A stretch of DNA of 42,219 nucleotides from Candidatus Margulisbacteria bacterium GWF2_35_9 (GCA_001783275.1 MFRH01000090.1:1-42219); one strand, 5' to 3'. Counted from the first letter of the stretch, positions 1 through 8,566 are shown. Notes: generated from the sequence alone by a model not told the origin. Translations and numbers: made by a program.

Positions 1-609
1 AAGACCCATCTTGTCTTCAGGGTGTCCAAAGGAAAGCCCTTGGGCGTCCTTTTCGATGAGCAGCGCGCTCATTCCTTGTGAACCCTTCTCCGGGTCCGTC
101 CGGACAAGCACTAGGTAGACATCCGCTTCACCCGCTGACGTGATGAAGAATTTCGAACCGTTGACGATGTACTCGTCCCTGACGATCCTCGCTGTGGTGG
201 TGATCGCTCCCGCATTGCTGCCGCTGTTGGACTCATGCACGGCGAAAGCCCCCAAGGCCCGGCCTGCCGTCATCTTTGGAAGCCATTTTTCCCTGACAAG
301 GTCTGTTGCAGCCGTCTCGATGGCTTTTTCCGCTATGATGTGGGACACGGCCACCAGTGCCGTCGAGGCGCATGCACGGCCCAATTCGGTTGCAAGCAAT
401 GCAAAGTCTTTCCGCGAAGCGTTCGCGCCACCATGCTTTTCAGAAACGACCATTCCCAGAAGTCCAACGTCTGCGAGGACTTCGATTGCCTCGCGAGGAA
501 ATACTCCGTTTCTGTCACGCTCCCCGGCCGTTGGGGCAATCCGCTCCTTGGCGATCCGCCGGACGAGGTCTCTTTCCTCCTTCTCAATAAAACCCTTGCT
601 CTCTTCCAT
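1..609 (-). CDS. Acyl-CoA dehydrogenase family protein, N-terminal part (runs off the window edge)
   Basis: Reverse-strand translation from ATG at 609..607: MEESKGFIEKEERDLVRRIAKERIAPTAGERDRNGVFPREAIEVLADVGLLGMVVSEKHGGANASRKDFALLATELGRA...AFAVHESNSGSNAGAITTTARIVRDEYIVNGSKFFITSAGEADVYLVLVRTDPEKGSQGMSALLIEKDAQGLSFGHPEDKMGL. This is typical acyl-CoA dehydrogenase N/middle domain sequence. It is absent from the ORF track because it is open at the edge. Confidence 0.9.
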   Translation of the reverse strand, partial: MEESKGFIEKEERDLVRRIAKERIAPTAGERDRNGVFPREAIEVLADVGLLGMVVSEKHGGANASRKDFALLATELGRACASTALVAVSHIIAEKAIETAATDLVREKWLPKMTAGRALGAFAVHESNSGSNAGAITTTARIVRDEYIVNGSKFFITSAGEADVYLVLVRTDPEKGSQGMSALLIEKDAQGLSFGHPEDKMGL

Positions 610-698
610 AGCTTTTTCTCCTTTCCATGTGCCATCACCTGGATGACTTATTAAGTTATAAAGCAAACACTTAAATATATGTCAAAAAAAATAGTTTC

Positions 699-1115
699 TT
701 ACTCCGTCGCTATTTCCTTAATCCTCGCACGCACTTCTTCAAGCTCCTTCTTGAGCTCCCGCTCGTATTTTTGCAGCAAAGTAAGCTTGTCCTCCGTTTT
801 TTCCAACTCCGCTTCCCGGACCCGACCGGTGTCCTTGCAGCCGCATGTGCAAACTTCAGTCAGGAGTTCCCGACACTTATCCAAGGCGGACTGATCGATC
901 TCGTAGGGTAGCCAGTATCCTTTCCGCTCGCTGCGGACCAGACCCGCATATCGGAGTATCTTCAGATGCTGCGACACGGCCGAAGCAGTGATTCCCAGCA
1001 CTTCGGACAGTTCGTTGACTCCGAGAGGACCTTTCTTCTTGAGCAGGTCAATAATCCTGATGCGCGACTCGACACCCAATACTTTGAAAAGGTCGGCTTG
1101 TTTGGTCTCGTTCAT
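699..1115 (-). CDS. ArsR-family winged-helix regulator with CxCxC and C-terminal coiled-coil tail
   Basis: LFKVLGVESRIRIIDLLKKKGPLGVNELSEVLGITASAVSQHLKILRYAGLVRSERKGYWLPYEI is ArsR wHTH; CTCGCKD followed by a charged heptad-like tail. Confidence 0.85.
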   Translation of the reverse strand: MNETKQADLFKVLGVESRIRIIDLLKKKGPLGVNELSEVLGITASAVSQHLKILRYAGLVRSERKGYWLPYEIDQSALDKCRELLTEVCTCGCKDTGRVREAELEKTEDKLTLLQKYERELKKELEEVRARIKEIATE

Positions 1116-1470
1116 AAATCTCTCCTATTCAGTAGATGCTTAAATACTACATCTGATAGAGAGCTTTGTAAAGCCCCTTTTCATTTTTTTGGGAGATTTT
1201 TTTTAGCATGCACCAGCTGCTTTTGGAGGACATTACGCAAGAAAGATCCTTCATAACAAAATGGAAATGACGAGTAGACGTGCGTATGGTTTTAGAAATT
1301 TTCAAAACTACAGAATGAAAGTGAGGGTTGCTTGTGCTTAATTTATATTTTAAAATCTATTTATCAAGAGTTGTTGCCCCCATTAATGTTGTAGAGCCTA
1401 GAGCCCTCATCCCAGTTTCAACAAGATTAATTGTTATCAACTAGGGAATCAGCGAGATATAATCGAGCGT

Positions 1471-1503
1471 TAAGGGAGGAATACTTGATTCCCCTCTTAA
1501 ATA
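1471..1503. repeat. Imperfect hairpin TTAAGGGAGGAAT-acttg-ATTCCCCTCTTAA
   Basis: Read directly; arms match except two internal positions. Confidence 0.5.
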
Positions 1504-1525
1504 CGTTCAAGTTTTAACTAATCGA

Positions 1526-1556
1526 TTGGTCGGCCTTAGTGGACGACGTTCGAACC
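1526..1556 (+). repeat. Dispersed motif copy 1: TTGGTCGGCCTTAGTGGACGACGTTCGAACC
   Basis: Near-identical to the copies at about 2830 and 8503. Confidence 0.8.
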
Positions 1557-1560
1557 ATTA

Positions 1561-2751
1561 TTAAGATTGAACTAACCAATCAAGTGCATAAATTTGTTTG
1601 ATTCCATTATGAGAAGATGCGGGTTCGTTATCCAATGTTAGTAAATATTTGGGATTATGATCTTTTATATTATTTAAGGATTCTAATTCTCTTCGAAGTG
1701 TATCTTCATGTTGAACAGTTTGCGCAACCTGGTAATATTCAACATTTCCATCCTTTAATGCAACAAAGTCTACTTCGAGGATTCCCACTTTTCCTACATA
1801 AACGTCATAACCTCTTCTGATAAGTTCTAAATAAACAATATTTTCTAAAATTCGACCCATATCCGTTTTTTTAGTTCCAAGCAAAAAATATCGCAGACCT
1901 ACGTCTACAGCGTAATATTTTTCATTTGTTTTCAAATATTGTTTGCCTTTGATGTCATAGCGGCTTGCTTTATATAAAATAAAAGAATCTAACAAAGCTG
2001 ATATATAGTTTTCAACAGTATGATTAGACACTTTCCTGCCAGCCGAAGTTAGGCTATCACTAATTTTTTTAATGGAAGTTATATTACCAATATTATCAAA
2101 CATATATTTCACGACACTTTCAAGAACAGCTACATCTGAAATGTTTTTTCTTGCAACCACATCTTTTAAGATGACAGTATTGTATATCCCATCTAAGTAT
2201 ATTCCGATTTGTTTAGAATCAAGTTCTATAGTGTATGGAAACGAGCTGTTAACAAGATAGTTCTTATATCTTGTCGGCAAGTCAGATTGTTCTGAAAATG
2301 CAGATAAATATTCTTGAAAAGATAATGGCAGTATTTTAATTTCAATATATCTTCCAGATAATAGAGTAGCTAGTTCACCTGATAGAAAATAAGCGTTTGA
2401 ACCAGTTATATATATATCTACGTTTTCTTTTATGTATAGTCCGTCAACAGCTTTTTGATAATCGGTAACATTTTGGATTTCATCTAAGAATACATAGTTC
2501 TTTTTATCTTTAGTTAAACGATTCTCAATATACTTATAAAGATTTTTGTAATCTTGTAGCTCTTCAAAATCAGGATTTTCAAAATTTATTGTTATAATTT
2601 GATTTGGATTTACATTATTTTTTAACAAGTAAGTTTGAAAAATATTGAGCAGGGTTGATTTTCCACCCCTGCGAATACCTGTGATGACCTTTATTAATTG
2701 TTTATCCTTAAAGCCAATAAGTTCATTTATGTATCTATCTCTCTTAATCAT
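1561..2751 (-). CDS. AAA ATPase with C-terminal DUF4143 domain
   Basis: Walker A GIRRGGKST, Walker B YVFLDEIQN, ITGSNAYFLSGELATLLSGRYIEIKILPLSFQEYL; C-terminal LENIVYLELIRRGYDVYVGKVGILEVDFVALKDGNVEYYQV is typical DUF4143/PD-(D/E)xK-like. Confidence 0.9.
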   Translation of the reverse strand: MIKRDRYINELIGFKDKQLIKVITGIRRGGKSTLLNIFQTYLLKNNVNPNQIITINFENPDFEELQDYKNLYKYIENRLTKDKKNYVFLDEIQNVTDYQKAVDGLYIKENVDIYITGSNAYFLSGELATLLSGRYIEIKILPLSFQEYLSAFSEQSDLPTRYKNYLVNSSFPYTIELDSKQIGIYLDGIYNTVILKDVVARKNISDVAVLESVVKYMFDNIGNITSIKKISDSLTSAGRKVSNHTVENYISALLDSFILYKASRYDIKGKQYLKTNEKYYAVDVGLRYFLLGTKKTDMGRILENIVYLELIRRGYDVYVGKVGILEVDFVALKDGNVEYYQVAQTVQHEDTLRRELESLNNIKDHNPKYLLTLDNEPASSHNGIKQIYALDWLVQS

Positions 2752-2798
2752 ATAGTGATTATAACCTACTTTAAATAGTTTTGGAAGTCAGCTTCCAT

Positions 2799-2877
2799 AA
2801 ATGCTGAATCTTGTACGTTTTTGGAAGCATGGTCGGCCTTAGTGGACGATGTTCGAACCGTACAAGATTCAGCATTT
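2799..2877. repeat. Perfect 19-bp inverted repeat (AAATGCTGAATCTTGTACG / CGTACAAGATTCAGCATTT) enclosing dispersed motif copy 2
   Basis: Arms 2799-2817 and 2859-2877 are exact reverse complements; the 41-nt interior contains GCATGGTCGGCCTTAGTGGACGATGTTCGAAC. Confidence 0.85.
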
Positions 2878-2943
2878 GGTCTTTTTCCCATCATAAATTT
2901 TGCCAGTCAAATGACAGTCAAATAAGATGCCTGAAATGTTTTA

Positions 2944-4180
2944 TTATTCCACATGCCAATATCCACCAGTTTTTTTACTTCCACGTCTTTCGATTAAATT
3001 TTTATCCGCCAGTTTTCGTATTTGTTTATCTACCGTATCAATAGGTCTATCCAGAATTTCTGAAAGCTCCTTCGCTTTTAGTCCCGGACTTTTTTTAATT
3101 GCATCAAACAATGAATTTAATCCGCCAATTTCTTCCGCCGGCTCTTTGATTTCTACCAACGCACCTTCGGCTTTAACCTGATTCTCCAAATCAAGTGCTT
3201 CTTGATCTATGGGAAAAGTAAGCCGAATGAATCTGGAAGCAAACGTGTAAGATTCTTTGGGATAAGCTCCCAAGATCCTTGGCATGCCTGAACCAAGATA
3301 TTCAACCATGTCTAAATCCTTAAAAACTCGCATGAGGGTCTTATTTCTTGGATTAGAATAGCCGGCAAAAAAGTCTTCCCGATCTTCTCCGGCAGAAATG
3401 TGCCCAGCAGAAGTAATTTCTATTCGGTCAGTAAATATTTCAAATTTGGGAACCAGCTCTGTTGTATAATCATTGTGAAGAATGGCATTGAGAATTGCCT
3501 CACGAAGAGCTACGGTATTCCAAAGGTTTTTATTAATTCTTTTATTTGAGGTAATTCTATTAATTGTTCTATTCTCAATAGTTTCCATCCTATCTAAAAT
3601 TCTCTTGCAAGTAGTTACTAAACAACCATAGCCGTATTCTTTGCTTTCTAAAAGATGAATACGGTCTGCTCCGGCGTACTTTGCCACTTGAGTAGAGTTT
3701 CCATTTTCATCAGCTAACAAATAGGCAGCATAATTATAAGCACCATCTTCGGTTAACAGTTCAAGGTTTGCTGTAAATTTATCACCAAGAGTAAGCCCAG
3801 CTTCCTGATAATAGATTTTTAACTGTTCAAAACTTAGATCTTGCCGAGGGGATTTGATTCGAGTAATGGAGTTTCGAGTTCGTCTGGCAAAAGCATCTTC
3901 AATCATCCTGACAGGCATTGGTTCAGTTGCACTGCCAATGCGGATAAAACATCCTTTTTCTGACATGCCGTATTTTTTGATATAGTATGGTTTTTCCGAA
4001 CCACTGGCTAAAGCCACTTTAATAATTTGTTTGTTGTCTCTAGTTTCGCAGATGACATCAAACAGTCCCAAACAAGATGGTAGAATATTATTCTTCAAAC
4101 GATCTTTTATTTTTAGTTGAACTGAATCTGCATCCTCGATGCCAAGAACATTTCCAGTTTTATCAAAAAATCCGAGATAT
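2944..4180 (-). pseudogene. AlbA_2 / RecG-like putative DNA-binding protein with ATP-binding C-terminal region and wHTH; 5' end apparently truncated
   Basis: DKTGNVLGIEDADSVQLKIKDRLKNNILPSCLGLFDVI (AlbA_2), ALREAILNAILHNDYT and GHISAGEDREDFFAGYSNPRNKTLMRVFKDLDMVEYLGSGMPRI (RecG-like). The ORF-track start (MPAQIVCRNLWLS...) is antisense of rhuM sequence, so the native N-terminus is missing. Confidence 0.75.
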
Positions 4181-4505
4181 ATATACGACAGCCATAGATT
4201 ACGACAAACAATCTGAGCAGGCACAGCTTTTTTTCAAAAAAGTACAGAACAAGATGCTCTGGGCGACTACCGGAAAAACGGCAGCGGAACTTATTGAATC
4301 ACGAAGCAATCCTGATGTTCCCAACATGGGCCTGACATCCTGGTGCGGCTCTATAGTAAGAAAACAAGATGTTGGTATTGCCAAGAATTATCTTAATGCG
4401 GATGAGATAAAAGACCTTAATGAGATCGTTACCATGTACCTCGATTATGCTGAGCGGCAGGTGATCTTGGTCGCTCAAAAAAACAATCTCTTGTATTTGT
4501 CATAA
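4160..4505 (+). pseudogene. RhuM-family (virulence-associated) protein, C-terminal fragment only
   Basis: FYQKIRDIYTTAIDYDKQSEQAQLFFKKVQNKMLWATTGKTAAELIESRSNPDVPNMGLTSWCG...DVGIAKNYLNADEIKDLNEIVTMYLDYAERQ is characteristic of RhuM C-termini; the N-terminal DNA-binding half is absent. Confidence 0.85.
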
Positions 4506-4519
4506 TAAGAATTCCTTGT

Positions 4520-5227
4520 TTAAACTAAACCCACTCCGATTCCTGCTGCGATTAATAGAACACCACATATTTTTTTTATCAAGAAAACTGCCCGATTATT
4601 CCGGTTCCATTTCAGCCATGTTTCAGCTGCTTCTGTCAGAGTCCCTGCAAGGATAATTACGCTGCAATGCCCCAAGGCATACATCAATACTAATCCCAGC
4701 GAAAAGGTTAAATGTGTGCCAGCTGTTTGGAAGGCTACACCTAATACCGGCATCATAAAGGCAAACGTACAGGGCCCCAAGGCCATCCCCATTAAACCTC
4801 CTAATATCAAAGCTGCCAGATACCCTTTACGTTTAAAAAAGGAAAAATCAGTGTTAATAAAGGGCAGCCGGATAATTTCTAATAAATATATTCCAGTTAT
4901 CACTAATAACATGGCCAAAAGATAGTCACTTATAGGACCAATGTCTCCCATTATTCGTCCCATTAAAGAGGTAATAACAGCAATAACCGCAATAGACAGT
5001 AAAATACCTAAAGAAAAAAGCGTTGATAGTAAAAACGCTTTCTTTATAGATGGCTTTTCCTGACTGATTACCATGCCACTGACAAAACCAATAACCAGAG
5101 GAATACTGGATAAATGACAGGGGCTAAGCAATATGCTTAATATTCCCCAGACAAAAGCAGTTATTAATGCCAATACTGGGCTGCCATAAAGTGCTCCCGT
5201 TAGAGAATTAAACAAATCTAAAAGCAC
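4520..5227 (-). CDS. CcdA/DsbD-family transmembrane thiol-disulfide transporter
   Basis: Multi-TM protein with LLSPCHLSSIPLVIGF and GMALGPCTFAFMMPVLG, the paired Cys-Pro motifs of CcdA-like proteins. Confidence 0.85.
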   Translation of the reverse strand: MLLDLFNSLTGALYGSPVLALITAFVWGILSILLSPCHLSSIPLVIGFVSGMVISQEKPSIKKAFLLSTLFSLGILLSIAVIAVITSLMGRIMGDIGPISDYLLAMLLVITGIYLLEIIRLPFINTDFSFFKRKGYLAALILGGLMGMALGPCTFAFMMPVLGVAFQTAGTHLTFSLGLVLMYALGHCSVIILAGTLTEAAETWLKWNRNNRAVFLIKKICGVLLIAAGIGVGLV

Positions 5228-5634
5228 TATTTAACACCTTCTTGTTTTAATATTTTTATTAATTCTTCTTTGGGGAAAAACCCTTCATGTCTGAAGTATT
5301 CTTTACCGTCCTTATCGAGAAATATCTGAGTCGGAATGGCTCTTATTTTATAATGTTGACCATAGGGTTGCCCCATTTTAGTCCACACATCGTAAAACAC
5401 AACCTTAACCTGTCCGGCGTATTCCTTTTCAACATCTGCCATAATTGGTTGCATCATCTTGCAAGGGATACATTTAACAGAACCTAATTCTATAAAAGTA
5501 ACGAGAGGCTGGCTGGTTACGATCGTTTCGCTGACATCTTTGGATGGGTCTGATTTAATAGAAACACCTTCTTTATTTAGTGCAAAAACAAGAGGAAATA
5601 AAATAAAAATTAATAGAATGATTTTCTTATTCAA
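5227..5634 (-). CDS. Exported thioredoxin-family protein
   Basis: N-terminal hydrophobic signal, IELGSVKCIPCKMMQPIMADV (CxxC), IRAIPTQIFLDKDGKEYFRHEGFFPKEEL. Confidence 0.9.
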   Translation of the reverse strand: MNKKIILLIFILFPLVFALNKEGVSIKSDPSKDVSETIVTSQPLVTFIELGSVKCIPCKMMQPIMADVEKEYAGQVKVVFYDVWTKMGQPYGQHYKIRAIPTQIFLDKDGKEYFRHEGFFPKEELIKILKQEGVK

Positions 5635-6146
5635 CTATACACCTCCTTATTTATTTTGGATTTAGCTTCAACATAAAACAGCTTTTCCAGATACAGATTA
5701 ATCTCTTTGATGAAACAAGACTTAAATGCGGGGTAGTCGTAAACAAAATTCCAGATTTCCCATGGCTTTTTGTAATCTTTCTCTTCAGAATCTTTAACTA
5801 AAACCAGAACTAAATCGTTGTGTTCTAGTTTGTACTTATCTTTGTAGGTGTTGCTATCAGGAGATATCGACAGGTTAACAATTATTAATTCAATTTGTTT
5901 TTTATCTATTTCTTTTTGATAGTTTTCTCCCAGAACCTTACAAATATTTTCTTCCATCCTGAGACAAAAATCGCAGCGATAATCCCCATGGAAATAGTAA
6001 ACTTTTATCTGGTTCTTAACCATAGCTGATGGAGAAACAATAATCGGCTCTCCCTTTGCCACAGCGATCGTGTTTTGCATAACTAAAGCGCCAAGACAAA
6101 CTGCAACGTATAATCCTTTAAGCGGTAATACTTTTGCTGATTTCAC
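5631..6146 (-). CDS. ArsF-like thioredoxin-fold protein (nitroreductase-subunit ArsF family)
   Basis: IKVYYFHGDYRCDFCLRMEENICKVL and downstream sequence resemble the ArsF-type family; upstream start overlaps the next gene, so the true start may be internal. Confidence 0.65.
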   Translation of the reverse strand: MKSAKVLPLKGLYVAVCLGALVMQNTIAVAKGEPIIVSPSAMVKNQIKVYYFHGDYRCDFCLRMEENICKVLGENYQKEIDKKQIELIIVNLSISPDSNTYKDKYKLEHNDLVLVLVKDSEEKDYKKPWEIWNFVYDYPAFKSCFIKEINLYLEKLFYVEAKSKINKEVYS

Positions 6147-6501
6147 TTGTTACCTTATAAATAACATCGTTTGTAACGTCTGTTTTATTCTTTTCTACAC
6201 CATAATCGGTAGTAACATAATGCTCAAAAGGCAGGTTCAGATTTTCAAATATTTTTTTACCACATGCGACCGGGCAGCCGTCAATGACAATATTTTTGGC
6301 ACATTTGGCAGATTCGATAAAACCGGATAATCCAGCTCCGACAGCTGCAAGGCACGTCATTTTCCCATTGCCGTCTTTCATCATTTTACGAGCAACAGCA
6401 TCCGCCAGATAACCGGTGTTGGCTGCACCTGAACAGGCATAAATAAGTGTTAAACTATCACTTCCACAACTACAGCAATTAGACATAATTAATTCCTCCA
6501 A
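6118..6501 (-). CDS. Putative zinc-binding (DGC-motif) protein
   Basis: CSGAANTGYLADAVARKMM...IDGCPVACGKKIFE, typical of the DGC-domain family. Confidence 0.8.
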   Translation of the reverse strand: MEELIMSNCCSCGSDSLTLIYACSGAANTGYLADAVARKMMKDGNGKMTCLAAVGAGLSGFIESAKCAKNIVIDGCPVACGKKIFENLNLPFEHYVTTDYGVEKNKTDVTNDVIYKVTSEISKSITA

Positions 6502-6505
6502 ACTT

Positions 6506-6808
6506 TTATTTTTGAGCTAAATATTTTTCAAAAACCTCTTTATTCCAGCTTGTCTGGGTGGCCGCGGCCTGCGTGGCAACAATCAGGAGAGTTTCAGTAA
6601 TTTCCTGCCGTGACGCACCGCCAGCCAGCGCTTTTTTCAGATGGCTGTGCGTACAGTGCTGACAGCGGAGAACAGACGCTATAGCAAATTTAATTAACTC
6701 TTTAGTTTTTGTGTCCAAAAAACTTTCTTCGTTACTGGAAGCTTTCAAATTCTCCAGAGCATCACCAATCTTTGATCCTTTCGTGTACCAAGGCTTTTCT
6801 TCTGTCAT
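6506..6808 (-). CDS. Carboxymuconolactone decarboxylase / AhpD-like protein
   Basis: ELIKFAIASVLRCQHCTHSHLKKALAGGASRQEITETLLI (CxxC...H AhpD-like signature). Confidence 0.9.
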   Translation of the reverse strand: MTEEKPWYTKGSKIGDALENLKASSNEESFLDTKTKELIKFAIASVLRCQHCTHSHLKKALAGGASRQEITETLLIVATQAAATQTSWNKEVFEKYLAQK

Positions 6809-6810
6809 AA

Positions 6811-7050
6811 CTATTCTCCTTTAATGTATTTGCTGATTTCAACCGGTGACGGTACTTTACCCACTGTTTTCACGATTCCGTCAATGACTAATGCCGGAGT
6901 CATCATTACGCCATAAGATTGAATCTTAGCCATTTCTTCAACTTTAACGATATCAGCTTCTATGCCAAGCTCAGCCACTGCCTGCTCGGCATTTTTATAA
7001 AGCACCTTACATTTCGGACACCCCATACCTAAAATTTCTATTTTTTTCAT
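6811..7050 (-). CDS. Small thioredoxin-family protein (redox-active disulfide protein 2 type)
   Basis: MKKIEILGMGCPKCKVLYKNAEQAVAELGIEADIVKVEEMAKIQSYGVMMTPALVIDGIVKTVGKVP. Confidence 0.9.
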   Translation of the reverse strand: MKKIEILGMGCPKCKVLYKNAEQAVAELGIEADIVKVEEMAKIQSYGVMMTPALVIDGIVKTVGKVPSPVEISKYIKGE

Positions 7051-7063
7051 TTTTTTCTCCTCC

Positions 7064-8026
7064 TTAAAAAATTATATTTAATACCCATCCATTAATTGTG
7101 AAAAGAACTAGTAGCAATATAAAAAATGTTATTAGCAACCGAGGTTTCATTACCTGTTTTAGCATCATGAATTCTGGAAAACTTGCTGCTGACATACTCA
7201 TCATGAATGCTATCGCTGTTCCTATTGGCAGCCCTTTGTTGATTAAACTTTGAGCGACAGGTATCACTCCATTAACGTTGCTATATAATGGTATTCCTGT
7301 TAGTACAACCAGTGGTACATTCCACCATGCTCTGCCATGAAAATAAGTGCTGATAAATTCTTCGGGAATATATCCGTGGAGCAGTGCTCCTAATCCGACA
7401 CCAATTATAATGTATTTCCAAACCCTGCCTACGATTTCTTGTAACTCATATTTAGCAAATTCATGCCTGTCCTTTAAAGAAAGCTGTTTTTTTTCTGCTA
7501 CACGTTGTTGTATGTCATTTTGTTTGAAAACAAGTAGATGCTTTTCCGCTTTTGTTGCGTCAAAGAACCAGCCACCTACTATTCCAGATATCATGCCGAT
7601 AACTACATAGATAATCATAAATTTTAATCCTAGAATACTGCCTAATAAAAGTACTGCTACCTCATTTATCATTGGTGATGTTATAAGGAACGACATTGTA
7701 ATTCCAATTGGAATATTTGCTTGAGTAAATCCTAAGAATAAAGGAATGCTGGAGCAGGAACAAAACGGCGTTATTGCACCAAAGATCGATGCTAAAAAGT
7801 ATCCGATAAACCTATTCTTGCCAGATAGATAATCTCTTATAGTTTCAATGTTAATGGATGCCCGTATGACAGCAATTCCATAAACCATAATTACAAGTAA
7901 TACAAATATTTTTGATGTATCTTCTATAAAGAAATGGATGCTTTTTGCTAGATGAGAGTTCGCATTCATGTTGAAGAGATCATAAGTTAAATAGTCAGCA
8001 AGCACTGTAAATATTCTTAACATCAA
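7064..8026 (-). CDS. Permease of the ArsP/SO_0444 (former DUF318) family
   Basis: Multi-TM with GAITPFCSCSSIPLFLGFTQANIPIGITMSFLITSPMINEVAVLLLGS and GVIPVAQSLINKGLPIGTAIAFMMSMSAASFPEFMML. Confidence 0.88.
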   Translation of the reverse strand: MMLRIFTVLADYLTYDLFNMNANSHLAKSIHFFIEDTSKIFVLLVIMVYGIAVIRASINIETIRDYLSGKNRFIGYFLASIFGAITPFCSCSSIPLFLGFTQANIPIGITMSFLITSPMINEVAVLLLGSILGLKFMIIYVVIGMISGIVGGWFFDATKAEKHLLVFKQNDIQQRVAEKKQLSLKDRHEFAKYELQEIVGRVWKYIIIGVGLGALLHGYIPEEFISTYFHGRAWWNVPLVVLTGIPLYSNVNGVIPVAQSLINKGLPIGTAIAFMMSMSAASFPEFMMLKQVMKPRLLITFFILLLVLFTINGWVLNIIF

Positions 8027-8422
8027 TTACTCCTTTGGTATCATTTCTCTATCGACGGACTTAATTTGTTCGATATCTTTTTGGATTATTTCGTCACTGC
8101 CGAGCCATTCCGATAGTACGCTTAATAGAATTTTTTCGTACGGTTGGGACGTAGGTGTTAAGTAGTAGTTTGTCCATAAGCCTTCTTGTTCACTCATAAT
8201 GAGACCGGCATCTTTCATTTTTTTTAAATGTTGCGAAACACTGGGTTGCTTAATTTGTAATACATAGGCTATTTCGCATACACAGCATCGTTTTGCTTCA
8301 AGCATCTTATATATACGAAGTCTGTTTTTATCAGATAATATCTTTAGAATTTGCTCTACTTTATTCATATCGTGCTCCATCCATATAGGCAGTTGCCTAT
8401 ATAATAAAACAATTACGATCAA
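8027..8422 (-). CDS. ArsR/SmtB-family metalloregulator
   Basis: VEQILKILSDKNRLRIYKMLEAKRCCVCEIAYVLQIKQPSVSQHLKKMKDAGLIMSEQEGLWTNYYL; CVC retained from the ArsR CVCDLC site. A likely start is the internal Met at MNKVEQ or MEHDMNK. Confidence 0.88.
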   Translation of the reverse strand: MIVIVLLYRQLPIWMEHDMNKVEQILKILSDKNRLRIYKMLEAKRCCVCEIAYVLQIKQPSVSQHLKKMKDAGLIMSEQEGLWTNYYLTPTSQPYEKILLSVLSEWLGSDEIIQKDIEQIKSVDREMIPKE

Positions 8423-8502
8423 TATTCAATATGATTTTTTAAAAAATTCAACTTTTTTAATTTGTTTGTTGTCTATATGTTTAATTCCTATCTAATCATG
8501 TG

Positions 8503-8566
8503 GTCGGGCTTAGTGGACGATGTTCGAATCATTGTGAGGGATAGCAGTCAAATGACAGTCAAATAA
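8503..8566 (+). repeat. Dispersed motif copy 3 (GTGGTCGGGCTTAGTGGACGATGTTCGAATC) plus downstream CAGTCAAATGACAGTCAAATAAG shared with copy 2
   Basis: Read directly; CAGTCAAATGACAGTCAAATAAG also occurs downstream of copy 2 at about 2904-2926. Confidence 0.8.

Noticed and set aside
140-654. Plus-strand ORFs at 140-646 and 235-654 and the minus ORF 333-638
   Set aside because: They are alternative frames of the GC-rich acyl-CoA dehydrogenase coding sequence
4077-4505. ORF 4077-4505 as an intact 142-aa protein
   Set aside because: Its first ~28 residues are antisense of the AlbA_2 gene; only the RhuM-like C-terminal part is plausible coding sequence
1526-8540. The three GGTCGG...GTTCGAAC motifs as real tRNA genes
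   Set aside because: No complete cloverleaf: no anticodon arm and no consistent acceptor stem; only a T-arm-like core
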